Position numbers and translations under genes: made by a program
The notes under the pieces: model-generated
What the model saw: only the letters and a program-made list of their open reading frames with translations
Told to the model about the DNA's origin: nothing
Databases searched by the model: none
Assembly: GCF_947501165.1 (NCBI RefSeq)
Contig: NZ_CANMUU010000002.1
Coordinates: 310,001 to 374,000 of the forward strand
Length of the DNA stretch: 64,000 nucleotides
Direction: 5' to 3'
Source of the DNA: an uncultured Allomuricauda sp.
Lineage (GTDB): Bacteria > Bacteroidota > Bacteroidia > Flavobacteriales > Flavobacteriaceae
In this document: positions 20,211 through 28,881 of the stretch, piece by piece
Layout of the letters: every line of letters starts with the position of its first letter
How positions within the stretch are numbered: the first letter of the stretch is position 1

Positions 20211-21380
20211 TCATAGTAATGAAAGATTCATACTTTTCTCTTTACCCTTGAAGAGAAAAGTGTTTTTTGTTTCAATATATTCATATATCGTGACATCCTT
20301 TTCTTTTTCATGCGCACTATATAAGAAATCGTTCAATTTTCTCTTAATTTCATAGTGACTTTCCTCATTTAAAGCAAAAACTTTTTTTTCTTCATCAAAG
20401 CAATGTTCGGAATTCGACAAAATGGGTCCAGGCTCAAAAGTTTTTGCTTCAGTGGAACTATGTTTTCTTCTTACCAAGCTATGATATAGGTCTATTAATT
20501 TTTTATCGACCATGAATTGTCGTAACCTTCTCTTTGCAAGTTCAAGAGAAACTAGTGCCTTAGATTGAAAAGAATTTTTCTTATACCAATAATGGTAATA
20601 GTAATCATATTTGGAGTTACACCATTTTTCTTTCCATTCAGGATTTCCGCTTGAAAAAATGATAACCTTCTTTTCATTTGCTATAAGCCACTCAATTTGT
20701 TTCATCAAGTTTGTATAACCTGTCTTAAACTTAGAATAGGCTATGTCATATGTTCTGATGTATTGATAGATTATATCATTTACATGAAAGTTAATGCAGA
20801 TATCTATAGGAGTGTTTCCATTAAAAATAACGTAAAGGGATGCTTTACGTTGTAAAATCATAGGAAGTATCTTTTCTTTATAAAAATCCTTGGATTCTAG
20901 ATTGATATTATTCATTATTCCCTTTTCCCTAGACCGGGCTCTTAAAAATCTATAGAGGTAGTCCATTAAATAGTCATATTCCTCCTTCGTTATCTCACCA
21001 AAATACATATGATATTTTATATCAAAACAATACTCCAACCTTTTCTTCTCTCTCCTCAATTTATATCTACTACTACTGCCAAAACGAGACTTAAGATAGT
21101 GCTCAGCACTCAAAAAACTTTCAAAGTTCATCAGATACCCAGGATATTGTCTAATTTTTTTGAATGTAATTTTATTTTCCTTTCTAATGGTCAAATCAAA
21201 AAAAGTTGGAATATCCTTAACAACTAAAATATTGTTGTCCAATTTTACAGGTAGTGCCTTTTCATTTTTGTTCTCAAAAAGAACACTATCTGTCAAATCA
21301 TCAAAGATTTGAGTATAAAAGTGGGGCAACTGATTTAAGGAAAAAAGGTTGATTTCAAAATCAATGTAACTAGCTTTCAT
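20211..21380 (-). CDS. FemAB/BioF2-like acyltransferase, paralogue 2
   Basis: A 389-residue protein of the same superfamily but in a second subgroup with the gene at 23922. It shares the basic helix SSSRYKLRREKKRLEYCFD, the KTGYTNLMKQIEW segment and SSGNPEWKEKWCNSKY. Like paralogues 1 and 3, it has a C-terminal extension after a variable linker, with KLNDFLYSAHEKEK and IYEYIETKNTFLF. It is convergent with paralogue 1. No transmembrane segment is evident, so it probably acts in the cytoplasm on sugar nucleotides or lipid-linked sugars. Substrate unknown. Confidence 0.68.
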   Translation of the reverse strand: MKASYIDFEINLFSLNQLPHFYTQIFDDLTDSVLFENKNEKALPVKLDNNILVVKDIPTFFDLTIRKENKITFKKIRQYPGYLMNFESFLSAEHYLKSRFGSSSRYKLRREKKRLEYCFDIKYHMYFGEITKEEYDYLMDYLYRFLRARSREKGIMNNINLESKDFYKEKILPMILQRKASLYVIFNGNTPIDICINFHVNDIIYQYIRTYDIAYSKFKTGYTNLMKQIEWLIANEKKVIIFSSGNPEWKEKWCNSKYDYYYHYWYKKNSFQSKALVSLELAKRRLRQFMVDKKLIDLYHSLVRRKHSSTEAKTFEPGPILSNSEHCFDEEKKVFALNEESHYEIKRKLNDFLYSAHEKEKDVTIYEYIETKNTFLFKGKEKSMNLSLL

Positions 21381-21499
21381 ATAATTAAATCAGATAACTA
21401 ACTTATTCACAACAAAAGGAATTATGACAATTAATGCAATTGGATATACTTAGTATGGGATTAAAAGCGAAAAACTGAATCACTAATTTCTTTTGAGTA

Positions 21500-22195
21500 T
21501 CATCTAGAAAGCTTGATACTTACCTTACCAACATTTTGTGCAATGTAATCTAATAGTGCCCAAATGAAGATTGAAATACCCAACATTTCCATGGATTCTT
21601 CAATGGTGTAAAAGATTGCAAAAATTAAATTCTCTCCATGTTCTTCAAAATATTTTCCTTCAAATAACTCAACTCCCAGAGCGCCGCCCACATAGATTAT
21701 GGCCGACACCACAAATAGTTTTAAAGTTTTCTTAGGTAAATTGATAAGAAACCTAAAGAATACAAAAGAAATTACTATCAATAGTATGCCATAAGGTAAA
21801 ACCCACGAAAAATAAAATAGTCCCGAAAGGTCAAACTTTTTTCTGGTTACATGGATTAAGGACTCATGGATGGAAATCATCTCATCTAAAGACAAAAACA
21901 AAAAAATCACCGCCAAACCTAGCCAATAGAATTTGATTTTTTTCTTATGATTTATCTTGAGTCCAATAAACGTCAATAACGCTGAACTTAAAATGAGTAG
22001 TAGAAATGAAAAAATAGTAGGAACATTTCTTTCTTCATTAAAATCAAATAATCTGACCCATTTATCTAAAAATTGAAAATGGTCGCTATACTTGATAAAT
22101 AACCCAAAACAGTTAAATAATAGTAAAATCAGAAATAATAACAATAAATTTTTGAGAATATTAAAGGGTATGAGCTTAATTCTGGATTTATTCAT
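21500..22195 (-). CDS. Conserved-looking multispan membrane protein, unknown function
   Basis: A 231-residue protein with about six hydrophobic segments. I do not recognise the family. Acidic and histidine residues sit next to or inside membrane segments (LSLDEMISIHESL; GALGVELFEGKYFEEHGE; IEESMEMLG), a pattern seen in membrane-embedded metal-dependent enzymes, but this is only suggestive. It lies between an acyltransferase-3 gene and a FemAB-like gene in the polysaccharide locus, so a role in glycan or lipid modification is a guess from position. Confidence 0.6.
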   Translation of the reverse strand: MNKSRIKLIPFNILKNLLLLFLILLLFNCFGLFIKYSDHFQFLDKWVRLFDFNEERNVPTIFSFLLLILSSALLTFIGLKINHKKKIKFYWLGLAVIFLFLSLDEMISIHESLIHVTRKKFDLSGLFYFSWVLPYGILLIVISFVFFRFLINLPKKTLKLFVVSAIIYVGGALGVELFEGKYFEEHGENLIFAIFYTIEESMEMLGISIFIWALLDYIAQNVGKVSIKLSR

Positions 22196-22637
22196 AAAGT
22201 TAATTTACAAAAGAAATCTTAAAAGTTTGAAGTACATTATTTCATCTTTATTATGGTACTATTTATTGTTCAAAAAGTTAAAATGAAAAGAATCCTTCAA
22301 AAGGATACATCCTTCTGAAGGATTCTGTAAGTACCTTATTAGATCCCCTGTTCTTTTAGCAGAACTCTTTGTTTAATAATAGCGATAGTAATGCCATTTT
22401 CCCTGATTATTAGAATTGCCAAGGTACTCTATGGCGAGCTATTCTTTTAAGATTTTGAAGTGTTGGAAGTTCAACTGGCAAAGCAAATTACACGTGTTGT
22501 TCTAATACATATAGTCGCTTAAACCTAGATTTTCCTAACTGTACATGATGATTTCAGTCATTCCGATAGATTGACTTGTCCTTTTTTACAAACTAAGCAA
22601 TAGTCGCTATTCAGTTTGAAACTTATACTTTCCATGT
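22196..22637. other. Intergenic gap with hairpin
   Basis: This 442-base stretch has no convincing gene in either strand. It contains a strong hairpin (22289-22326, listed separately). The rest looks like degenerate DNA with scattered stops; I could not identify a parent gene. Confidence 0.4.
22289..22326. repeat. Nested hairpin
   Basis: Outer perfect 11-bp stem AGAATCCTTCA / TGAAGGATTCT encloses a second small inverted pair AAGGAT / ATCCTT at 22301-22314. No T-run follows on either strand, so a classical terminator is not certain. Function unknown. Confidence 0.6.
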
Positions 22638-23759
22638 TTAAGCTTTGACGTTTTGTTTCCTTTTCTTGCCTATTCTTTGACTTAAAGCCATAAATGGCTT
22701 TTCAACCAAAAGAAAATAGGCACTCATTAGAATGATAGAAATTGGCAAGAAAATCAAAATTTGGAACAGTACAGTTGCCTCATAGCTTTCAAAGAAAGTC
22801 AAGTGGTTGGTGAAAGTTTTCATGAAAAGATGGTACAGTGGGTAGTGCAACAAATAAAGTGTATAGCACATACCACCTATAACAGTTATCAAAGGAGCGG
22901 TCATGATTTTCTTTAGCAGTACCAAATTGAGGGATGAAATCACTACAAAGAACAAAAAGATTGATCTTGTTAAATCAGAATCAATGGAAAAAAACAAGAC
23001 CAAACTAACCACAAAGGTGACGTCCCATACAAAATGCGGAGAGAATTTGTTGTTCTTGTAAATATCTGCCGCCAAGATACCTGCCAAGAAATACATCATA
23101 AAGTTATTCAAATCCCCGTTACTGGTAACTTCAACATGGAATGAAAACAAATAAAGGCCGATGTAAATTAGATATCTCCAGTATTTGGATTGAACCAATT
23201 TTAATATCAATAATATTAGAGGCATAAGTAAATAGAACTGAATCTCTATCTCCAAACTCCATGCTACTGGCAAAATATAAGACCGGGTTTCAAAGATTTG
23301 GTTATGGGAGTACAGTAAAGAGCCTAAATACCGTTCGAATAAGAACTGAATATCTTTTTGCGCTAGAAAAATATGCACTACAAAAAACATCGTAATTGCG
23401 ATAATATATGGAGGTTCAATTCTAACCAAGCGCCTTAAATAATAGTTCTTAAAGCTTAACTTCTTTATATTTTCATCAATAAAAGGCAGGGTCAAAATGA
23501 AGCCGCTAATTGCAAAAAATAGATGAACACCAAAATTACCTTGCCTGAAAAAAGCTCTTAATGCGCTTTCTTCCTTTATTAATTCCGCATCAAAAAAAAC
23601 ATTGTATTCCAAAAAGGATTGACTTAGATGGGCAAGTAAAACAGGAACTATTGCCAAAAAACGTAAAGCATCAATTTCTGGAATATATCTTTGAGAAGAT
23701 TTTCTTCTGAAAAATTCTAAAGAAAAGGGCTTTCCTAAAATCGTGTTTTTCATACTCAT
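22638..23759 (-). CDS. Acyltransferase family 3 (OafA/YrhL-like) membrane protein
   Basis: A 373-residue integral membrane O-acyltransferase with about ten hydrophobic segments. It begins with RYIPEIDALRFLAIVPVLLAHLSQS, including the conserved His of this family, and has the YYLRRLVRIEPPYI motif after the second segment. Members transfer acetyl or other acyl groups to surface polysaccharides or lipids at the inner membrane. It probably O-acetylates the locus product. No C-terminal SGNH domain is present. Confidence 0.85.
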   Translation of the reverse strand: MSMKNTILGKPFSLEFFRRKSSQRYIPEIDALRFLAIVPVLLAHLSQSFLEYNVFFDAELIKEESALRAFFRQGNFGVHLFFAISGFILTLPFIDENIKKLSFKNYYLRRLVRIEPPYIIAITMFFVVHIFLAQKDIQFLFERYLGSLLYSHNQIFETRSYILPVAWSLEIEIQFYLLMPLILLILKLVQSKYWRYLIYIGLYLFSFHVEVTSNGDLNNFMMYFLAGILAADIYKNNKFSPHFVWDVTFVVSLVLFFSIDSDLTRSIFLFFVVISSLNLVLLKKIMTAPLITVIGGMCYTLYLLHYPLYHLFMKTFTNHLTFFESYEATVLFQILIFLPISIILMSAYFLLVEKPFMALSQRIGKKRKQNVKA

Positions 23760-23921
23760 TTTTTTTTGCTCTCCACAAAGTGCGTATACCAGTGGAAATA
23801 TTTGTTTAAATTTTGGTTAGCAGATTCTGTTTGAATCAAAATATAGTTTAATAGACTTCAGTATACTTTTTTTGAAAACCATTAAACTTTAAATTCTCGC
23901 TGGTTTTTATCGCTGAAATAA

Positions 23922-25058
23922 TTACAACTTTTTTATAACAAACTTATTTTCTAAATCCTTTAATAACAGCACGTATAAGTCTTGTTTGGGAGAATTGAAA
24001 ATTTGAACATTAGCCAGATTAATTTTGTTATCATACATATAATTGAATAAAAAACGGCGAAAGTAAGTGTCTTGGGTGTTTAAGTCCAACAGATTTAAAA
24101 ATTTTAACTCCAAATCTTCGCTGCTTTTTAGTTCAAAAGAAAACTTCTTTTTTTTGTTGCTTGTTTTCGCTTTGGGTTTTTGAAAGATTTTATCAATGAC
24201 TATTTTGAATTTAGTGGTTCTGACCATAGATTTAATATTGTATGTCATAATAAAAACAAAAGATTTCATCCTCATTCTGAGTGAGTTGGAATTATAAAAA
24301 ACTATTTTGTTATAATTATAAGTTTCATTACACCACTTCTCCTTCCATTCTACATTACCTGGCCCGAATACAATGGATTCAAACCCCTGATCTATGGCCC
24401 ACTCTAAATGTTTGATTAAATTGATATAACCAGTTTTGAATTTAGAAAACGCAATATCATAGGTTCTTATAAATTGATAAACAGTTTTACCCTTAATAAA
24501 GTTTATACAAATGTCTATTGGATTCTCTCCAACATAAATTACGTGTACTGATGCTTTTTTTTGATGTAACAATTGGAATATAACATCTCTATATTTTTCC
24601 TTGTAATCAAAATAATAGTTATCCTCAATATTCTTTTCTTCTGACCTTACTTCCAACAATCTAAATAACTCATCATAAATAAAATCATAATGGCTTCTTT
24701 CTATTTTCTCTTGCCACATTTTATAGGAAGGATTAAAACATTGTTCCAACCTTTTTTTTTCACGTCTTAGTTTGTAGCGGCTACTTCTACCAAAACGAGA
24801 ACTAAGGTAGTGATCAACAGAATCACAGTCTTTAAGATTCATACGATATCCTTGATTTTCAATCGCTTTTCTCATTCCAAGATTTGAAATCTCTTCATTC
24901 TTACAAAAAGATAAATAGTCTGGAACGCGAGTATAAAGAATACAATTCTTTTCAAAGTCTAGGTCGGTCATTTTTCGCTCAAGAGTATTCCTTTCTTTAA
25001 ACAAAGAAGGAATACTCTGATTTATAAAAACTTCATGTTCTAGATCGAATTTATTCAT
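23922..25058 (-). CDS. FemAB/BioF2-like acyltransferase, paralogue 3
   Basis: A 378-residue protein closely related to the gene at 20211: SRFGRSSRYKLRREKKRLEQ, FSKFKTGYINLIKHLEWAID and FGPGNVEWKEKWCNETY. It has the same type of C-terminal extension (FRRFLFNYMYDNKINL, then VQIFNSPKQDLYVLLL). It is the first of three consecutive members on the minus strand, with 23 bases to the next upstream member. Fold assignment is from motif pattern; substrate unknown. Confidence 0.68.
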   Translation of the reverse strand: MNKFDLEHEVFINQSIPSLFKERNTLERKMTDLDFEKNCILYTRVPDYLSFCKNEEISNLGMRKAIENQGYRMNLKDCDSVDHYLSSRFGRSSRYKLRREKKRLEQCFNPSYKMWQEKIERSHYDFIYDELFRLLEVRSEEKNIEDNYYFDYKEKYRDVIFQLLHQKKASVHVIYVGENPIDICINFIKGKTVYQFIRTYDIAFSKFKTGYINLIKHLEWAIDQGFESIVFGPGNVEWKEKWCNETYNYNKIVFYNSNSLRMRMKSFVFIMTYNIKSMVRTTKFKIVIDKIFQKPKAKTSNKKKKFSFELKSSEDLELKFLNLLDLNTQDTYFRRFLFNYMYDNKINLANVQIFNSPKQDLYVLLLKDLENKFVIKKL

Positions 25059-25081
25059 TGGTTGCTATAAAAATCTAATAG

Positions 25082-26062
25082 TTATTTTTTAATGGCATAT
25101 TTCAACTTGCGCAAAAGTTGCTTCATAGAAAAATAAAGATTGAGATAGGTTGCTATAAATGTGGCAACAATAGATTTTTTGTCATACGCTATGTGATATT
25201 CAAACTTGTATTTTCTTGAGGCCCATCTATGTTTATACCCATAAGACCCCTTGCCAAGGTCATAATATTGGAAACCTTGATTAATAGCCCATTCAATACT
25301 CTTAAGAGTTCGAATGTTACCAAGCCCATATTTTTGGTAGTCCGTGTTCAAGACGGGAATTGCACTGAATACAAAATTGTCAGAATTGTATCCCAAGCAC
25401 GTGGAAATTGTTTCGTTCTCCGTTTTAATAACACTAAAATATGCCTGATTTTTTTCCAACAACTTTGGAAAAAGCGATTTATACCATTCTATAATTTCAT
25501 GAGGAGAATGGCTATTTTTTTCATAGTCATCCCCAAACTGTTTTTTCATGAGGATATATAAATTTTCCAACAACTTTTCAAACTCTTTCTTGGATAATTT
25601 TCCCGAGAAGAAATCGTAAGTTATGGTATACTCTTTTTCCAACTTTTTCAATCTACTGAGCATACTACGTCTTTGTTTGGAGTTAAATTGTTTGCTCATG
25701 TAATGCTCCATACTGTCATACTGAGAAATGTCTACCAAATATCCTTCGTATTGTTCGATTTTTTTTATACCAAGATTTTTGATCTTTAACTTAGAGGCAT
25801 TTTGACTAAGGAATTCAGGTACATCATAGATTAAAAAAACTTTGTTTTTGAAATCTTCAAATTGTCCAGATGTATCTAACTCATATGATATTCCACAGGA
25901 TTTGTATTTGCCTACGTTCACATATAAAGGAAGGTACTTGTTTTTAACAAATGCAATTTTCTTTATAAAACTAAATTTGTGACACTTTTTCCCTTTATGA
26001 AAGTGATTTATCCATTCTTGATTATATATTTCCGAGGTAAACGGGTTATTTTTAATCCTCAT
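25082..26062 (-). CDS. FemAB/BioF2-like acyltransferase, paralogue 4
   Basis: A 326-residue member without the C-terminal extension. N-terminal NPFTSEIYNQEWINHF, basic segment FNSKQRRSMLSRLKKLEKEY and GLGNIRTLKSIEWAINQGFQ followed by YDLGKGSYGYKHRW place it with the genes at 18832 and 26059. Its start codon overlaps the stop of paralogue 5 (ATGA), so the two are translated as a coupled pair. Confidence 0.7.
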   Translation of the reverse strand: MRIKNNPFTSEIYNQEWINHFHKGKKCHKFSFIKKIAFVKNKYLPLYVNVGKYKSCGISYELDTSGQFEDFKNKVFLIYDVPEFLSQNASKLKIKNLGIKKIEQYEGYLVDISQYDSMEHYMSKQFNSKQRRSMLSRLKKLEKEYTITYDFFSGKLSKKEFEKLLENLYILMKKQFGDDYEKNSHSPHEIIEWYKSLFPKLLEKNQAYFSVIKTENETISTCLGYNSDNFVFSAIPVLNTDYQKYGLGNIRTLKSIEWAINQGFQYYDLGKGSYGYKHRWASRKYKFEYHIAYDKKSIVATFIATYLNLYFSMKQLLRKLKYAIKK

Positions 26063-27057
26063 TTTTTTAGAATTCCAAGTATGGATTTTAAATATTTATC
26101 CCTGAAAACCCTAACCCACTGTTTGCCAGTAAAGAATATTCTTAAATATGTTGCGATTGAAAAACCTACTAGGGAGTTCTTCTTGAAAACAATGTGATAT
26201 TCATAAGGATAGATCAGTGTTGACCATTTGTCCTTATATCCAAAGTTTCCCTTGCCCATGTCTAAAAGAGAATACCCATTTTCAAAGGCCCATTCAAGTT
26301 CTTTGAACCCTAGGTAATTTCCCATTCCATGTCTACTATATTTCAGGTCGAATGAAGGAAATGTTGGGTACAAGATATTTTTTGAAAGATAACAAAGTGA
26401 AATTGCAATTGGTTTATCTGCGTCATTGACAACCATAATTACCGCCTTTTCGTTATTGATCAAGTCAAAGCAAAGGTTTCTTAACCATTCTTTTTTTGTG
26501 GGCGATCCATGGGCATTTTTGATTCCCATGGATTCGAATCTACGATCCAAAAAACCAAACATCACTTCAAAAATTTCATTGAATTTTTTCCATTCTATTT
26601 TTCCATGGTAATGCGCAATATTTATATCATGATCTCTCTCTAATCTTCGCACTCCGTATTTTAACGTTTTTTTCCGCTGTTGGTTAAATCTATTTGCGAT
26701 AAAATCACTAACCGATTCGTACTTCTTAAGATCAATAACATAACCTTTATACTGTTTAACTCGATAAGTTTTGTAATCTGGGTTGTTATGGGGAATATCA
26801 AAGTATTGTGGAACATCATATATTAGAAATACTTTGTTGGCATCCCTTGAATCACTGGATTGAGTTATTTCGTATGAAATTCCACTTGAATTTGTTTTTC
26901 CAATGTTTGTATATATCGGAAAATACTTATATTTTAAAAAGGAAATATTCGATATTGCTTCTGATGAATATTGTTGCTTTTTTTCACCATATGAATTCTT
27001 CCAATGAGTTTGATAAATTTTTGAAACAAAGGGATTATCCTCAATTTTAATCTTCAT
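26059..27057 (-). CDS. FemAB/BioF2-like acyltransferase, paralogue 5
   Basis: A 332-residue member of the same short subgroup: NPFVSKIYQTHWKNSYGEKK, FNQQRKKTLKYGVRRLERDH, GMGNYLGFKELEWAFENGY and LDMGKGNFGYKDKW. It starts 4 bases after the stop of the sugar transferase gene and overlaps paralogue 4, so it belongs to the operon that runs from the GT4 gene at 28878. This position next to the first-sugar transferase and aminotransferase makes acylation of the 4-amino initiating sugar a reasonable hypothesis. Confidence 0.7.
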   Translation of the reverse strand: MKIKIEDNPFVSKIYQTHWKNSYGEKKQQYSSEAISNISFLKYKYFPIYTNIGKTNSSGISYEITQSSDSRDANKVFLIYDVPQYFDIPHNNPDYKTYRVKQYKGYVIDLKKYESVSDFIANRFNQQRKKTLKYGVRRLERDHDINIAHYHGKIEWKKFNEIFEVMFGFLDRRFESMGIKNAHGSPTKKEWLRNLCFDLINNEKAVIMVVNDADKPIAISLCYLSKNILYPTFPSFDLKYSRHGMGNYLGFKELEWAFENGYSLLDMGKGNFGYKDKWSTLIYPYEYHIVFKKNSLVGFSIATYLRIFFTGKQWVRVFRDKYLKSILGILKK

Positions 27058-27061
27058 GCAC

Positions 27062-27658
27062 TTATTTTTTATTTGCGACTATCGAAACGATCGTTAAACA
27101 AATTATTCTTATATCAGTGAGGAAACTTGTATTCTGAATATATTTTTTATTCAGATTTAATTTGGTAGGTAAGATTTCTTCAATATACTTTTTGTCAGGA
27201 TTATCGGAGTTCTTAAGTATCTCGTTCTCATTTCTGAATTCTATAGAAGCATAATCGGTAATACCTGGACGTACATTCAATACTTCCATATCTTTTTCTG
27301 AATAGTAATTAACGTATTTTCTAACTTCAGGTCTTGGTCCTACAAGACTCATGTCGCCAAATAGTACATTAAATAATTGTGGAAGTTCATCTAATTTAAG
27401 TTTACGCAAATAAAAACCAATGGACGTCACACGTGGATCTCTGTCCCCAATTGTAATTAGTCCTTTTTTATCAGAATTCATATACATTGTTCTAAACTTA
27501 TAGATATTAAAATCAGCGTTCCTGAGACCAACTCTTCGTTGTTTATATATAACGGGACCTTTTGATCCGATTTTCACCAGTATGGCTAAAACTATAAAGA
27601 CAGGCAGCAAGAAGAGTATGCCAAAAAAAGAAACTATAATGTCCAGTAATCTTTTCAC
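27062..27658 (-). CDS. Initiating sugar-1-phosphate transferase (PglC/WcaJ C-terminal type)
   Basis: A 198-residue minimal phosphoglycosyltransferase with one N-terminal membrane helix (KRLLDIIVSFFGILFLLPVF). Its catalytic core contains YKQRRVGL, KFRTM, the DELPQLFNVLFGDMSLVGPRP block and RPGIT. The small size without extra membrane helices resembles PglC, which transfers diNAcBac-phosphate to undecaprenyl phosphate. It should start repeat-unit synthesis. It overlaps the aminotransferase gene by 4 bases. Confidence 0.9.
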   Translation of the reverse strand: MKRLLDIIVSFFGILFLLPVFIVLAILVKIGSKGPVIYKQRRVGLRNADFNIYKFRTMYMNSDKKGLITIGDRDPRVTSIGFYLRKLKLDELPQLFNVLFGDMSLVGPRPEVRKYVNYYSEKDMEVLNVRPGITDYASIEFRNENEILKNSDNPDKKYIEEILPTKLNLNKKYIQNTSFLTDIRIICLTIVSIVANKK

Positions 27659-28881
27659 GACTTATAAGGTTCGAATTCAATAATCTCTTCAACAACTTTA
27701 GTTAAACTGTTGCAAATAAATTCTAGTTCCTCTTTTCCTAATTGAGGGTAGATTGGAAGGGATATCTCACTTTTGTATTGGTTGTATGCAACAGGAAATG
27801 ACTCAATACTATATCCTAATCCTTTAAACAAACTTAAAAGTGGAAGCGGCTGAAAATGAACATTAACTGCAACACCCGTTTCAGAAACATGTTCAATTAT
27901 TTGGTCTCTTTGTACTTCAGAGATACCTTTGATTCTAAGGGCATATATATGACAAGAAGAAGTTACATTGTCTGACTTATACGGTGGTAATATTGCCCAA
28001 TCTTTTTGTTTAAAGTGTTCAGAATAGAATTCAAAAACCTCCTTTCTTTTAGGTAAAATATGATTGCCATAAACCCTCATTTGACCTAAGCCTATAGCTG
28101 CTAAAACATCAGGCATGTTGATTTTCAACCCAGGATAGATTATATCATATCGCCATGCTCCAGCCTTACTCTTTGTAAATGCATCTTTGGTCTGTCCGTT
28201 CAACGAATAACACCTTAATTGAGAATAAAGTGCATCATTGTCAAAGGGACCTGGGAGATTAAGACAAATTGCTCCTCCTTCTGCTGTAGTAACATTTTTT
28301 ACCGCATGTAATGAAAAAATAGTTACATCCGTAAGGGTACCGGTTTGATTCCCTTTATAGTTGGCCCCCAAAGAGTGAGCGGCATCGGATATCACCAAGA
28401 TTCGACCTAATTTCTCCTGAATACTATTTTCTGCTTTAAAAGAACTTGATTTCTTTTCCACCAATAAATTTATGCAGTCATAGTCGCAAGGCCATCCAGC
28501 GATGTCCACAGGAATAATAGCTTTGGTCTTTTCTGTAATCGCCTCCTCAATGTTTGCTACAGTAATATTGAAATCTTCGCCTACATCTACCATTATCGGA
28601 GTAGCACCTGCATGTATAACACTTAACGCGGTTGCTGAATAGGTGTAAGATGGAATTATAACTTCATCTCCAGGTTTTACACCGAACCATTTTAACATTA
28701 AAATTGCACCCGAAGTCCATGAATTAACACAAAGAACTTTGGGAGTTTTTGTAAACTCTTTAATTTCATTTTCCAATGCCTTTACTTTGGGTCCGGTAGT
28801 TATCCAGCCGGAATTCAAAGAATCAAGAACCTCGTTTTTAATCTGTTCATCAATATAAGGAGGAGAAAACGGTATTTTCAT
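27655..28881 (-). CDS. DegT/DnrJ/EryC1 sugar aminotransferase
   Basis: A 408-residue PLP-dependent aminotransferase of the sugar (PglE/ArnB/WbpE) type. It has the start pattern PFSPPYIDEQIKNEVLDSLNSGWITTGP, the D-A-A-H cofactor motif near residue 166, and the Schiff-base lysine near residue 195 in HAVKNVTTAEGGAI. With the 4,6-dehydratase at 30238, it would make a UDP-4-amino-4,6-dideoxy-N-acetylhexosamine. A gap of about 20 residues with KKSSSFKAENSIQEK near 143-157 looks like a lineage insertion. It overlaps both neighbours by 4 bases. Confidence 0.88.
   Translation of the reverse strand: MKIPFSPPYIDEQIKNEVLDSLNSGWITTGPKVKALENEIKEFTKTPKVLCVNSWTSGAILMLKWFGVKPGDEVIIPSYTYSATALSVIHAGATPIMVDVGEDFNITVANIEEAITEKTKAIIPVDIAGWPCDYDCINLLVEKKSSSFKAENSIQEKLGRILVISDAAHSLGANYKGNQTGTLTDVTIFSLHAVKNVTTAEGGAICLNLPGPFDNDALYSQLRCYSLNGQTKDAFTKSKAGAWRYDIIYPGLKINMPDVLAAIGLGQMRVYGNHILPKRKEVFEFYSEHFKQKDWAILPPYKSDNVTSSCHIYALRIKGISEVQRDQIIEHVSETGVAVNVHFQPLPLLSLFKGLGYSIESFPVAYNQYKSEISLPIYPQLGKEELEFICNSLTKVVEEIIEFEPYKS

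Noticed and set aside
22330..22520. Decayed transposase or other gene remnant
   Set aside because: Short coding-like runs appear in several frames, but none could be linked to a known protein or joined over a useful length.
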